64,000 nucleotides of DNA, from the NCBI RefSeq assembly GCF_041908905.1, contig NZ_JAYREK010000011.1:1-64000 (forward strand), given 5' to 3'. Each line of letters starts with the position of its first letter. The stretch's first letter is position 1. Of this stretch, positions 46,354 through 53,826 are shown one piece after another. The DNA comes from Zoogloea sp041908905 (lineage in GTDB: Bacteria; Pseudomonadota; Gammaproteobacteria; Burkholderiales; Rhodocyclaceae). Under the pieces are notes generated by a model. The model worked only from the letters and a program-made list of their open reading frames with translations. It was not told the DNA's origin and ran no database searches. Both the position numbers and the translations under genes were made by a program.

Positions 46354-47190
46354 TCAGGGCAGGGTGAGTTCGCCGGCGAAGACGGTGACCGCCGGGCCGG
46401 TCATCATCACCGGCGTGCCGACGCCGCCCCAGGCGATCGTCAGTTCGCCGCCGCGGGTGGCCACGCGCACCGGTGAGGCCACCAGGCCGCGCAGGATGCC
46501 GGCCACCACCGCCGCGCAGGCGCCGGTGCCGCAGGCCAGGGTCTCGCCGGCGCCGCGCTCGAAGACGCGCAGGCGCACGTGGTGTTCGTCCACCACCTGC
46601 AGGAAGCCGGCATTGACCCGCGCCGGGAAGCGCGGGTGGTGTTCGATCAGCGGACCCTGCTCGGCCACCGGGGCGGTGTCCACGTCGGCCACCACCTGCA
46701 CCGCGTGGGGGTTGCCCATGCTCACCGCGGTGATCGCCACCGGGGTGCCGGCCACGTCGAGGGGCTGCACCCAGGCGTCGGAGTCGCTCACGAAGGGCAC
46801 CTCGGCGGGCGTCAGCACCGGCACGCCCATGTCGACGGTCACGTTGCCGTCGTCCTCGAGGCGGGGGGTGATGATGCCCTTCTTGGTCTCGACTCGGATC
46901 TCGCGCTTGTCGGTGAGGCCCTGCTCGAAGACGAAGCGGGCGAAGCAGCGGGCGCCGTTGCCGCACTGCTCGACCTCGCCGCCGTCGGCGTTGAAGATGC
47001 GGTAGCGGAAGTCGACGCCCGGCGTCCGGGCCGGCTCGACCACCAGCAGCTGGTCGCAACCGACGCCGAAATGGCGGTCGGCCAGCCAGCGCACCTGGTC
47101 GCTGCTGAGCTGGATGGGCTGGCGCACGGCGTCGATCATCACGAAATCGTTGCCGAGGCCCTGCATCTTGGTAAAGGCGAGCTTGGTCAT
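46354..47190 (-). CDS. dapF: diaminopimelate epimerase DapF
   Basis: The 278-residue epimerase interconverts LL- and meso-diaminopimelate for lysine and peptidoglycan. The two catalytic cysteines sit in EQCGNGARCFARFV and ETLACGTGACAAVVAG. The N-terminus LAFTKMQGLGNDFVMID and the PGVDFRYRIFNADGGE segment are canonical. Its start overlaps the CoA-binding protein gene by four bases. Confidence 0.98.
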   Translation of the reverse strand: MTKLAFTKMQGLGNDFVMIDAVRQPIQLSSDQVRWLADRHFGVGCDQLLVVEPARTPGVDFRYRIFNADGGEVEQCGNGARCFARFVFEQGLTDKREIRVETKKGIITPRLEDDGNVTVDMGVPVLTPAEVPFVSDSDAWVQPLDVAGTPVAITAVSMGNPHAVQVVADVDTAPVAEQGPLIEHHPRFPARVNAGFLQVVDEHHVRLRVFERGAGETLACGTGACAAVVAGILRGLVASPVRVATRGGELTIAWGGVGTPVMMTGPAVTVFAGELTLP

Positions 47191-47600
47191 GGGATAAAAT
47201 CCAGGTAATCACGCCACACGCAGCGATCCATCACTACGGTGATGCCGGCGGCGCGGGCCTTTTCGGCGGCTTCCTCGTTGACGACCCCATCCTGCAGCCA
47301 CAGGCGCCTGACGCCGAGCGCGATGCATTCGTCAACGATCGGGCCGACATCGTCGGGGTTGCGGAACACATCGACCAGATCGACCTCGAAGGGGATGTCC
47401 GACAGGCGCGCATAGGCCTTTTCGCCGAGCACCTCGGAGACGGCCGGGCGCACCGGCACGATGCGGTAGCCGAAACCCTGCATGGCCCGGGAGACGCGGT
47501 AGCTGGGGCGCGCGACGTTGGGCGACAGGCCGACGACGGCGATGGTCTTGACCTCCCGCAGCAGGCTGCGGAGCTGGTCGGGCGTGGGATTGGTGAACAT
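47187..47600 (-). CDS. CoA-binding domain protein (YccU-like)
   Basis: This 137-residue single-domain Rossmann protein of the CoA_binding_2 family has KTIAVVGLSPNVARPSYRVS, VDLVDVFRNPDDVGPIVDE and LWLQDGVVNEEAAEKARAAG, then a C-terminal VVMDRCVWRDY. This is the stand-alone form of the nucleotide-binding domain of succinyl-CoA synthetase. Cofactor binding is likely, the role unknown. It leads the small minus-strand unit with dapF and DUF484 and is divergent from sppA. Confidence 0.9.
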   Translation of the reverse strand: MFTNPTPDQLRSLLREVKTIAVVGLSPNVARPSYRVSRAMQGFGYRIVPVRPAVSEVLGEKAYARLSDIPFEVDLVDVFRNPDDVGPIVDECIALGVRRLWLQDGVVNEEAAEKARAAGITVVMDRCVWRDYLDFIP

Positions 47601-47686
47601 GGCCGGATTCTACCGGATTGGCCGCCGCCGCAAACCTCGGGCACGGCGCCCGCGGGCGGCACGATGAAGGCATTTTGGAGAGCAGC

Positions 47687-49522
47687 ATGGAGCGCAAAGC
47701 AGGGCCGGGTCTGATCAGAAGAACGCTGTCGGGCCTCTGGCGGGCCCTCGACCGGATTCGGCAGGCCAGCCTCAACCTGATCTTCCTGGCGGTGGTGGCC
47801 TTTCTGGTGGCCGGCTGGCTGGCGAGCCGGCCGGCGGCGCTGCCGGCCGACGCCGCGCTGCTGATTGCCCCCCGGGGCCAGCTCGTCGAGCAGCGCAGCG
47901 TGAAGACACCGATGAGCCTGCTGCAGGGCGGCGACGGGATGCACCAGGTGCTGCTGCGCGACGTGGTCGACGCGATCCGCGGTGCCGCCAGCGACAGCCG
48001 CATCAAGGCGCTGGTGATCGAGACCGACAGCCTCTCCGGTGCGGGGCTGGCCAAGCTCGAGGAGATCGCCGAGGCGCTCGACGCCTTCCGCAAGACGGGC
48101 AAGAAGGTCCACGCCTGGGGTCGCCACTTCGACCAGGCCCAGTACCACCTGGCGGCCCACGCCGACGAGGTCTTCCTCAACCCCGACGGCTACGTGCTGC
48201 TCACCGGCTTCGCGCGCTACCCCACCTACTTCAAGGGCCTGTTCGACCAGGCCGGCGTGAAGGTGCAGGTCTTCCGCGTCGGCACCTACAAGTCCTTCGT
48301 CGAGCCCTACACCCGCAGCGACATGTCGCCCGAAGACCGCGAGGCAACCCGGCTCTACCTCGACGCCGCCTGGCAGGCCTACCAGGCCGACATCGCCGCC
48401 GCCCGCCCGAAGGCCGCCGCCGGCCTGGCCCGCTACGTGAACGACGCGCCGGGCCAGCTGGCCGCGGCCCGGGGCGACGCCGCTGCGATGGCCCAGGCGG
48501 CCGGCCTGGTGGACGGCCTGAAGGGCGCCGACGAGTGGCGCGCCCACCTGGCCGGCCTGTTCGGCAAGTCCGACGACGCGCGGGGCTTCAAGCACGTCGA
48601 GATGTCCACCTACCTGGCGCGCCTGCGCGAAGAGGCGCCCCGGCGCGCCGGCAAGGTCGGCGTGGTGGTGGCCCAGGGGGCCATCGTCGACGGCGAGCAG
48701 CCGCCGGGCAACGTGGGCGGCGATTCGGTGGCCGCGCTGATCCGCCAGGCCCGCGAGGACGACGCCGTCAAGGCCGTGGTGCTGCGGGTCGACAGCCCGG
48801 GGGGCAGCGCCACCGCGTCCGAAGTCATCCGCCGCGAGCTCGACCTGACCCGCCGCGCCGGCAAGCCGGTGCTGGTTTCGATGGGTTCGGTGGCGGCCTC
48901 CGGCGGCTACTGGATCAGCATGGCCGCCGACGAGGTGTGGGCCAGCCCGACCACGCTCACCGGCTCGATCGGCATCTTCGCGATGCTGCCGGACCTGTCG
49001 GGCCCCTTCGGCAAGCTCGGGCTGGCGGTGGATGGGGTCGGCACCACGCCGCTGGCCGGCGGCATCGACCCGCGCCGGCCCCTCGACCCGCAGATCGCCA
49101 GCCTGCTCCAGCAGAGCATCGAGCACGGCTACCGGCGCTTCCTCGGCGTCGTTGCCACGGCCCGCCGGATGAGCCCGGAGGCCGTCGACGCGGTGGCCCA
49201 GGGCCGCGTCTGGCTGGGCCGCCAGGCGCTGGAGCGGGGGCTGGTGGACAAGCTCGGCGGGCTCGACGCGGTGGTCAGGGCCGCCGCCGCCCGCGCGGCC
49301 CTGGCCGACTACGAGGTGAGCTACATCGAGAAGCCCCTGTCGCCGCGCGACCAGCTGCTGGTGCGCCTGCTCAACGGCGAGGACGAGAGCGAGGCGTCCG
49401 CGCCGCGCCGGCCGTCCCTGGCCGAGCAGGCCCTCGCCCGGGTGCGCGGCGAGCTTGAAGCCCTCACCCTCTGGAACGACCCCGGCAACGTGTATCTGCA
49501 CTGCCTGTGCGAGGCGCCGTGA
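47687..49522 (+). CDS. sppA: signal peptide peptidase SppA (67 kDa long form)
   Basis: This 611-residue membrane-anchored serine protease degrades cleaved signal peptides. It has one N-terminal membrane helix (LIFLAVVAFLVAGWLAS) and two tandem ClpP-like domains. The catalytic lysine is in GTYKSFVEPYTRSDMSPEDR in the first domain. The catalytic serine is in SMGSVAASGGYWISMAADE in the second, as in E. coli SppA (618 residues). The ATG at 47687 has TTGGAG at the right distance; an upstream in-frame start was rejected. It is divergent from the CoA-binding gene. Confidence 0.95.
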   Translation: MERKAGPGLIRRTLSGLWRALDRIRQASLNLIFLAVVAFLVAGWLASRPAALPADAALLIAPRGQLVEQRSVKTPMSLLQGGDGMHQVLLRDVVDAIRGAASDSRIKALVIETDSLSGAGLAKLEEIAEALDAFRKTGKKVHAWGRHFDQAQYHLAAHADEVFLNPDGYVLLTGFARYPTYFKGLFDQAGVKVQVFRVGTYKSFVEPYTRSDMSPEDREATRLYLDAAWQAYQADIAAARPKAAAGLARYVNDAPGQLAAARGDAAAMAQAAGLVDGLKGADEWRAHLAGLFGKSDDARGFKHVEMSTYLARLREEAPRRAGKVGVVVAQGAIVDGEQPPGNVGGDSVAALIRQAREDDAVKAVVLRVDSPGGSATASEVIRRELDLTRRAGKPVLVSMGSVAASGGYWISMAADEVWASPTTLTGSIGIFAMLPDLSGPFGKLGLAVDGVGTTPLAGGIDPRRPLDPQIASLLQQSIEHGYRRFLGVVATARRMSPEAVDAVAQGRVWLGRQALERGLVDKLGGLDAVVRAAAARAALADYEVSYIEKPLSPRDQLLVRLLNGEDESEASAPRRPSLAEQALARVRGELEALTLWNDPGNVYLHCLCEAP

Positions 49523-49614
49523 GGGGCGGTGGGCGCCCCGGTGACGACTGAAGCGCCGGTCCGCGCGTCCTCGGGCGTCGCGGAGGGCCGGCAACTGGCG
49601 GAAAGGGCCTGAAA

Positions 49615-51807
49615 ATGGACAAGCCCGGGAGCGCCTCCTGGACGGGCGACCTGTGGGGCGGGCTGGCGGCGATGCTGGTGGCCCTGCCCTCGGCGATCGC
49701 CTTCGGCGTCACGATCTTCTCGCCGCTGGGGGCCGGCAACGTCGCCCACGGGGCGCTGGCCGGCATCATCGGGGCCACCGTGCTGGGGCTGGTCGCCCCG
49801 GCCCTGGGCGGCACCGACCGCCTGATCACCGCGCCCTGTGCCCCCGCCGCGGCGGTGCTGGTCGCGGTGGCCATCGACCTCGCCCGGCAGGGGGTCGGCG
49901 CCGAGGCGGGCATGCTGCTGTTGATGCTCATCGGCCTGCTGGCGGGCCTCATCCAGATCGTGCTGGGCCTGGTCGGGGTGGGCCGCCTGATCAAGTACAT
50001 TCCCTACTCGGTGGTCTGTGGCTACCTCAGTGGGGTGGGCCTGACCATCATCGGCGGCCAGTTGCCGCGGGTGCTCGGGGTGCCCCGCGAGATGGGCTTC
50101 TGGCAGGCGCTGACGACGCCCTCGGCGTGGCACTGGCAGAGCATCGTGGTCGGCACCGTGGTGGTCGCCACGATGGCCCTGGTGCCCCGCGTGATCCGGG
50201 TGGTCCCCGCCGCCATCATCGCCATGCTGGCTGGCGTTGCCGCCTACCTGCTGCTCGGGCTGGCCGACCCGGCCTTGTGGACCGCCGCCGGCAACCCCCT
50301 GCTGATCGGGCCGCTGGGCGTCGCGGCCGGCGGGCTGCCCGACGCCCTGCTGCATAACCTCCAGGCCCTGGGCGACTTCGATCCGGCCCGGCTGCCGCTG
50401 ATCCTGCTGCCGGCCCTGACCCTGGCGGCGCTGCTGTCGATCGACACCCTCAAGACCTGCGTGGTGCTCGACGCGCTCACCAGCACCCACCACGACCCCG
50501 ACCGCGAGCTGCTGGCCCAGGGGTTGGGCAACGCCGGTTCGGCGCTGCTCGGCGGCATTCCGGGGGCGGGCCAGATGGGCGCCTCGATGGTCAATCTGGC
50601 CAGCGGCGCCCAGACCCGCCGCTCCGGCACCTTCGAGGGCGTCTTTGCGCTGGCGGCCCTGCTGGTCCTGGCGCCGCTGGTCGCGTGGATTCCCATCGCG
50701 GCGCTGGGCGGCATCCTGCTGCTCGTCGGCTACCGCATGATCGACCAGCACAGCCTGGAGTTCTTCCAGTCCCGGACCACCCGCTTCGACTTCTTCGTCA
50801 TCGTCGCGGTGATCGTCACCGCCCTCACGGTGAGCCTGATCGCCGCGTCGGGTGTCGGCATCGTGCTGGCGGTCGGCCTCTACCTGCGCGAACAGGCCCG
50901 CAGCTCGATCCTGCACCGCAAGATCGAGGGCGGCGAGCAGTTCTCGAAGGTCGTGCGCCACGACCAGGAGCTCTCCATCCTGCTGCGCAACGGTCGCAAG
51001 ACGGTGATCGTCGAGCTGCAGGGCAGCCTGTTCTTCGGCACCGCCCATCAGCTCTACCTGGCCCTCGAGCCGGAGATCGGCCCGCGCACCTATGTGGTCC
51101 TGAGCATGCGGCGGGTCCAGTTCCTCGACCTCACCGCCACCCATGTCCTCGAGCAGATCAAGGACCGCCTGGAGCGCGTGGGCGCCTACCTGATCTTCAC
51201 CGACATCCCCCGCGGCCTGCCCAGCGGCCTCAAGATGAAACGCTACCTGCGCGACGTGGGCCTGCTGCGGGAGTCCGGCCGGGCCCTCGCCTTCCGGCAG
51301 CTCGACCAGGCGCTGGAGTGGATCGAGCGGCAACTGCTGGTCGCCGAGGCCTTCCCCGGCGACAACGAGGGCCCGCCCCTCGAGCTGGCCGAGCTGGAGC
51401 AGCTGCTCGGCTGGAAGCCCGGCACCCTGGGCAATCTGGCCGATCTCCTCGAGCCGCGGCATTTCCCGGCGGGGAGCCGGGTGTTCACCGCGGGCATGCC
51501 GGGCGGCGACCTGGTCTTCATCCGCCGCGGCACGCTGCGGGTGGAGATGCCGATCGCCAAGAAGGACGTCTGGCACATCGGCACCTTCGGTCGCGGGGAT
51601 TTCATTGGCGAGATGGGCTTTCTCGACAGCGCACGGCGCTCGTCCGACGCGCTGGCCGTCACCGACACCGACTGCTTCATCCTGTCCCGGGCCCGCTTCG
51701 ACGCCGCCGGCAGTCCGGATGCCGCCGACATCTTCGAGGGCCTCGCCCGCGTGCTGGCGATGCGCCTGCGCTTCACCAACAAGGAACTGCGGGCCCTGCG
51801 GAGCTAG
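49615..51807 (+). CDS. SulP-family anion transporter with STAS and cyclic-nucleotide-binding domains
   Basis: The 730-residue protein has a SulP membrane domain (about 1-425, around 10-12 helices, e.g. ALPSAIAFGVTIFSPLGAGN and LLGGIPGAGQMGASMVNLAS), a STAS domain (about 440-560, with VIVELQGSLFFGTAHQLYLA) and a C-terminal cyclic-nucleotide-binding domain (about 610-720, with GDLVFIRRGTLRVEM and FIGEMGFLDSARRSSDALA). The last holds a phosphate-binding-cassette-like G-E-x-x-x-x-x-x-x-R. SulP proteins move sulfate, bicarbonate or dicarboxylates. The added domain suggests direct gating by a cyclic nucleotide. The substrate is unknown. It stands alone. Confidence 0.9.
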   Translation: MDKPGSASWTGDLWGGLAAMLVALPSAIAFGVTIFSPLGAGNVAHGALAGIIGATVLGLVAPALGGTDRLITAPCAPAAAVLVAVAIDLARQGVGAEAGMLLLMLIGLLAGLIQIVLGLVGVGRLIKYIPYSVVCGYLSGVGLTIIGGQLPRVLGVPREMGFWQALTTPSAWHWQSIVVGTVVVATMALVPRVIRVVPAAIIAMLAGVAAYLLLGLADPALWTAAGNPLLIGPLGVAAGGLPDALLHNLQALGDFDPARLPLILLPALTLAALLSIDTLKTCVVLDALTSTHHDPDRELLAQGLGNAGSALLGGIPGAGQMGASMVNLASGAQTRRSGTFEGVFALAALLVLAPLVAWIPIAALGGILLLVGYRMIDQHSLEFFQSRTTRFDFFVIVAVIVTALTVSLIAASGVGIVLAVGLYLREQARSSILHRKIEGGEQFSKVVRHDQELSILLRNGRKTVIVELQGSLFFGTAHQLYLALEPEIGPRTYVVLSMRRVQFLDLTATHVLEQIKDRLERVGAYLIFTDIPRGLPSGLKMKRYLRDVGLLRESGRALAFRQLDQALEWIERQLLVAEAFPGDNEGPPLELAELEQLLGWKPGTLGNLADLLEPRHFPAGSRVFTAGMPGGDLVFIRRGTLRVEMPIAKKDVWHIGTFGRGDFIGEMGFLDSARRSSDALAVTDTDCFILSRARFDAAGSPDAADIFEGLARVLAMRLRFTNKELRALRS

Positions 51808-51887
51808 GCGCTGGCCGGATGTGGCCACCCGCGAGCGGCTCGGGCCCGGTGCGGGACTCCGTCAGGCCGTGGCCTGGCGCGGTTCCG

Positions 51888-52268
51888 TTAGCGGCCCGGG
51901 AGCTCGTCCGCAGCGATGCAGCCCGGATGCGCGCCGGAGAGCACCGGATAGGCGCAGATTTCGTCGATCTGTTGACGATAGGTGCGGGCGACGCATGGCT
52001 CGTCCGCGCACCGGTTGCGTTGCGCCAGTCACTTCTTCCGGGTGGCCTGCAGATCCTTGCGGGCGCCGTCGCCGATGTTGGCCGCGCGCATCGACCGGTA
52101 GTTTTCGGACAGGGCGTCGTCGAGCTGGCTCAGGGTTGCGTTGGCGCAGATCGCCTGCTCGACGAAGCGCGCGGCCTTCGCGCACTCGAAGGAGGCCGCG
52201 TGCCCGAGCCGGGGCAGCAGCGAGGCGGCGAGCGCCGCCAGGGCGCAGGCGATTTTATTAATGATCAA
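51888..52268 (-). pseudogene. LprI-like (DUF1311) periplasmic protein interrupted by an in-frame TGA
   Basis: The frame begins with a signal peptide (MIINKIACALAALAASLLPR, then LGHAAS) and the DUF1311/LprI motif FECAKAARFVEQAICANATL, but stops at TGA (52031-52029) after ATRKK. Read through, the same frame continues LAQRNRCADEPCVARTYRQQ and IDEICAYPVLSGAHPGC up to a TAA at 51890-51888. In the family the TGA position is a conserved Trp (K-W-L-x-x-R-N-x-C), one base away as TGG. So a single base change separates this from an intact 126-residue gene. LprI-type proteins inhibit lysozymes in some bacteria. Sequencing error is the main alternative. Confidence 0.8.
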
Positions 52269-52296
52269 CCCTCGGTTCGCGGGCGCGGCCGGGCGC

Positions 52297-52641
52297 TCAC
52301 CAGCGCTTGATCACCCACTTCGGCACGCGCACGCCGGCATCCTGGGCGTCGCGGCGGGTGAAGTCGCCGTTGCCGACGTCGTCGTAGAGGTAGTAGGGCA
52401 CGCCGTGGGGCGGGGTGACCTTGATCATGTAGAGCTGGCCATTGACCCGGTATTCCTCGACGGTGTCCTCGCCCTTCCGGACGATGGTCACCTGGGGCTC
52501 CAGGGCCGGGTCGAGCTCCAGGCCGGGCGGCGGCGGGGGCGGCTCGGGCAGCGGCTCGAGGTTCTGGGGCTGCTGGGCCCAGGCGGCGGCCGCGACGAAC
52601 AGCGCGGCCAGGCTTGCTACAGAGTGTGCGACACGGGTCAT
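52297..52641 (-). CDS. DUF2782 family secreted protein
   Basis: The 114-residue protein has a signal peptide ending AAAAWAQ, a short Pro-rich spacer (LPEPPPPPPG) and the DUF2782 core, EPQVTIVRKGEDTVEEYRVN followed by GQLYMIKVTPPHG and PYYLYDD. The function is unknown. The family often lies next to polA in betaproteobacteria; here a LOG gene and a repeat array separate them. The ATG at 52641 has AGGAG upstream. A longer frame through the repeats on this strand is rejected. Confidence 0.85.
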   Translation of the reverse strand: MTRVAHSVASLAALFVAAAAWAQQPQNLEPLPEPPPPPPGLELDPALEPQVTIVRKGEDTVEEYRVNGQLYMIKVTPPHGVPYYLYDDVGNGDFTRRDAQDAGVRVPKWVIKRW

Positions 52642-53039
52642 GGGAGTCTCCTGGCTATGCCGCGATTGTAACCCGCCCCTTTGCAGGCACCGCCGACATT
52701 CCCGCTGGTGCCGTCCGGCCATCCGCCGGGCCGCCCCAAGGAAGGCCGGCGCCCCCTCGGGGGGGGCAGCGAGCGAAGCGGGCGTGGGGGCCGTCCGGCC
52801 ATCCGCCGGGCCGCCCCAAGGAAGGCTGGCGCCCCCTCGGGGGGCAGCGAGCGAAGCGGGCGTGGGGGCCGTCCGGCCATCCGCCGGGCCGCCCCAAGGA
52901 AGGCCGGCGCCCCCTCGGGGGGCAGCGAGCGAAGCGGGCGTGGGGGCTGTCCGGCCATCCGCCGGGCCGCCCCAAGGAAGGCCGGCGCCCCCTCGGGGGG
53001 CAGCGAGCGAAGCGAGCGTGGGGGCCGTCATCTCTTTTT
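52642..53039. other. 398-base non-coding region holding the repeat array
   Basis: Between the start of the DUF2782 gene and the stop of the LOG gene there is no convincing gene. The first 69 bases carry the DUF2782 ribosome site and probably its promoter. The rest is the 78-base tandem array, followed by a T7 run at 53035-53041 that touches the LOG stop. Confidence 0.8.
52711..53024. repeat. four tandem copies of a 78-base G+C-rich repeat
   Basis: Units lie at 52711-52790 (80 bases, two extra G), 52791-52868, 52869-52946 and 52947-53024, with a few bases of a fifth. They differ by single substitutions: T in unit 2 (GAAGGCTGGC), CT for CC at the start of unit 4, and GAGCG for GGGCG near its end. 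Each unit holds GCCCCCTCGGGGGGC, able to form a 6-bp stem, and the AGCGAGCGAAGCG-GCGTGGGGGC segment known as a dispersed intergenic sequence in betaproteobacterial genomes. The unit length is a multiple of three, so open frames run through in several phases. Confidence 0.95.
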
Positions 53040-53765
53040 TTAGAGGTTGAGCATCAGCTCGTGTTCTTCGGGCAGCGGCAGGAAGCCGCGGGTCTGGTAG
53101 TGGTTGAAGATCGCGTCGACCACCTTCTCGGGCTCGTCGATCACCTGGATCAGGTTCATGTCGTTGGGGTGGATCATGCCCTCGCTCACCAGCGTGGTCT
53201 TGAACCAGTCGAGCAGCCCGTTCCAGAAGGCCGACTCGACGAGGATCACCGGAATCTTGCGGCTCTTGCCGGTCTGGATCAGGGTCATCGCCTCGAGGAG
53301 TTCGTCCAGCGTGCCGAAGCCGCCGGGCATCACCACGTAGGCGATCGCGAACTTCACGAACATGAATTTGCGCGCGAAGAAGTGCTGGAAGGTCTGGGAG
53401 ATGTCCTGGTAAGGGTTGGCCTGCTGCTCCATCGGCAGCTGGATGTTGAGGCCGACGCTGGGCGACTTGCCGAAGTAGGCGCCCTTGTTGGCCGCTTCCA
53501 TGATGCCGGGCCCGCCACCGGAGATCACCGAGAAGCCGGCGTCCGAGAGCTGGCGGGCGATGCGCTCGGTCTTCTCGTAGTAGGGGTGATCGGGCGCGGT
53601 GCGGGCGCTGCCGAAGATCGACACCGCCGGGCGGATCGGCTTGAGGCGCTCAGTGCCCTCGACGAACTCTGCCATAATCCCGAAAATCCGCCACGACTCC
53701 CGCGCCGTGAAGCCCTGCGCCTCGGTGTTGGGCATCATCTGCGGCAGTTTGTCTTTTGCAGTCAT
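53040..53765 (-). CDS. LOG family protein (TIGR00730-type)
   Basis: This 241-residue protein of the LOG/'lysine decarboxylase-like' superfamily carries SVISGGGPGIMEAANKGAY and VMPGGFGTLDELLEAMTLIQ, the PGG-x-GT-x-x-E motif. LOG enzymes hydrolyse nucleoside monophosphates (cytokinin-activating or AMP/PpnN-like); no decarboxylase activity is expected. The start MTAKDKLPQMMPN was chosen over an ATG 63 bases upstream that would extend towards polA. It is divergent from polA, 61 bases apart. Confidence 0.9.
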   Translation of the reverse strand: MTAKDKLPQMMPNTEAQGFTARESWRIFGIMAEFVEGTERLKPIRPAVSIFGSARTAPDHPYYEKTERIARQLSDAGFSVISGGGPGIMEAANKGAYFGKSPSVGLNIQLPMEQQANPYQDISQTFQHFFARKFMFVKFAIAYVVMPGGFGTLDELLEAMTLIQTGKSRKIPVILVESAFWNGLLDWFKTTLVSEGMIHPNDMNLIQVIDEPEKVVDAIFNHYQTRGFLPLPEEHELMLNL

Positions 53766-53826
53766 TATTCTTGTAAGGAGTAAGGGGTGAAGGGAGCGGG
53801 CCGCCGCCTCTTCAGCCTGCGTGCCC

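Noticed and set aside
47234..49594. A long open frame opposite sppA
   Set aside because: It is a composition artefact opposite a gene with clear catalytic motifs.
49321..51828. A long open frame opposite the SulP transporter
   Set aside because: Gln/Arg/His-rich low-complexity translation, no motif; it overlaps a clear transporter gene and the end of sppA.
52711..53024. The repeat array as a CRISPR
   Set aside because: Units abut without spacers and are 78 bases long; there are no cas genes.
52442..53050. Open frames through the 78-base repeats on both strands, which give proteins with repeated PPRGAASEAGVGAV-type units
   Set aside because: They exist only because the unit length is a multiple of three and G+C-rich DNA lacks stops; several frames are open at once, and none has a good start with a ribosome site.
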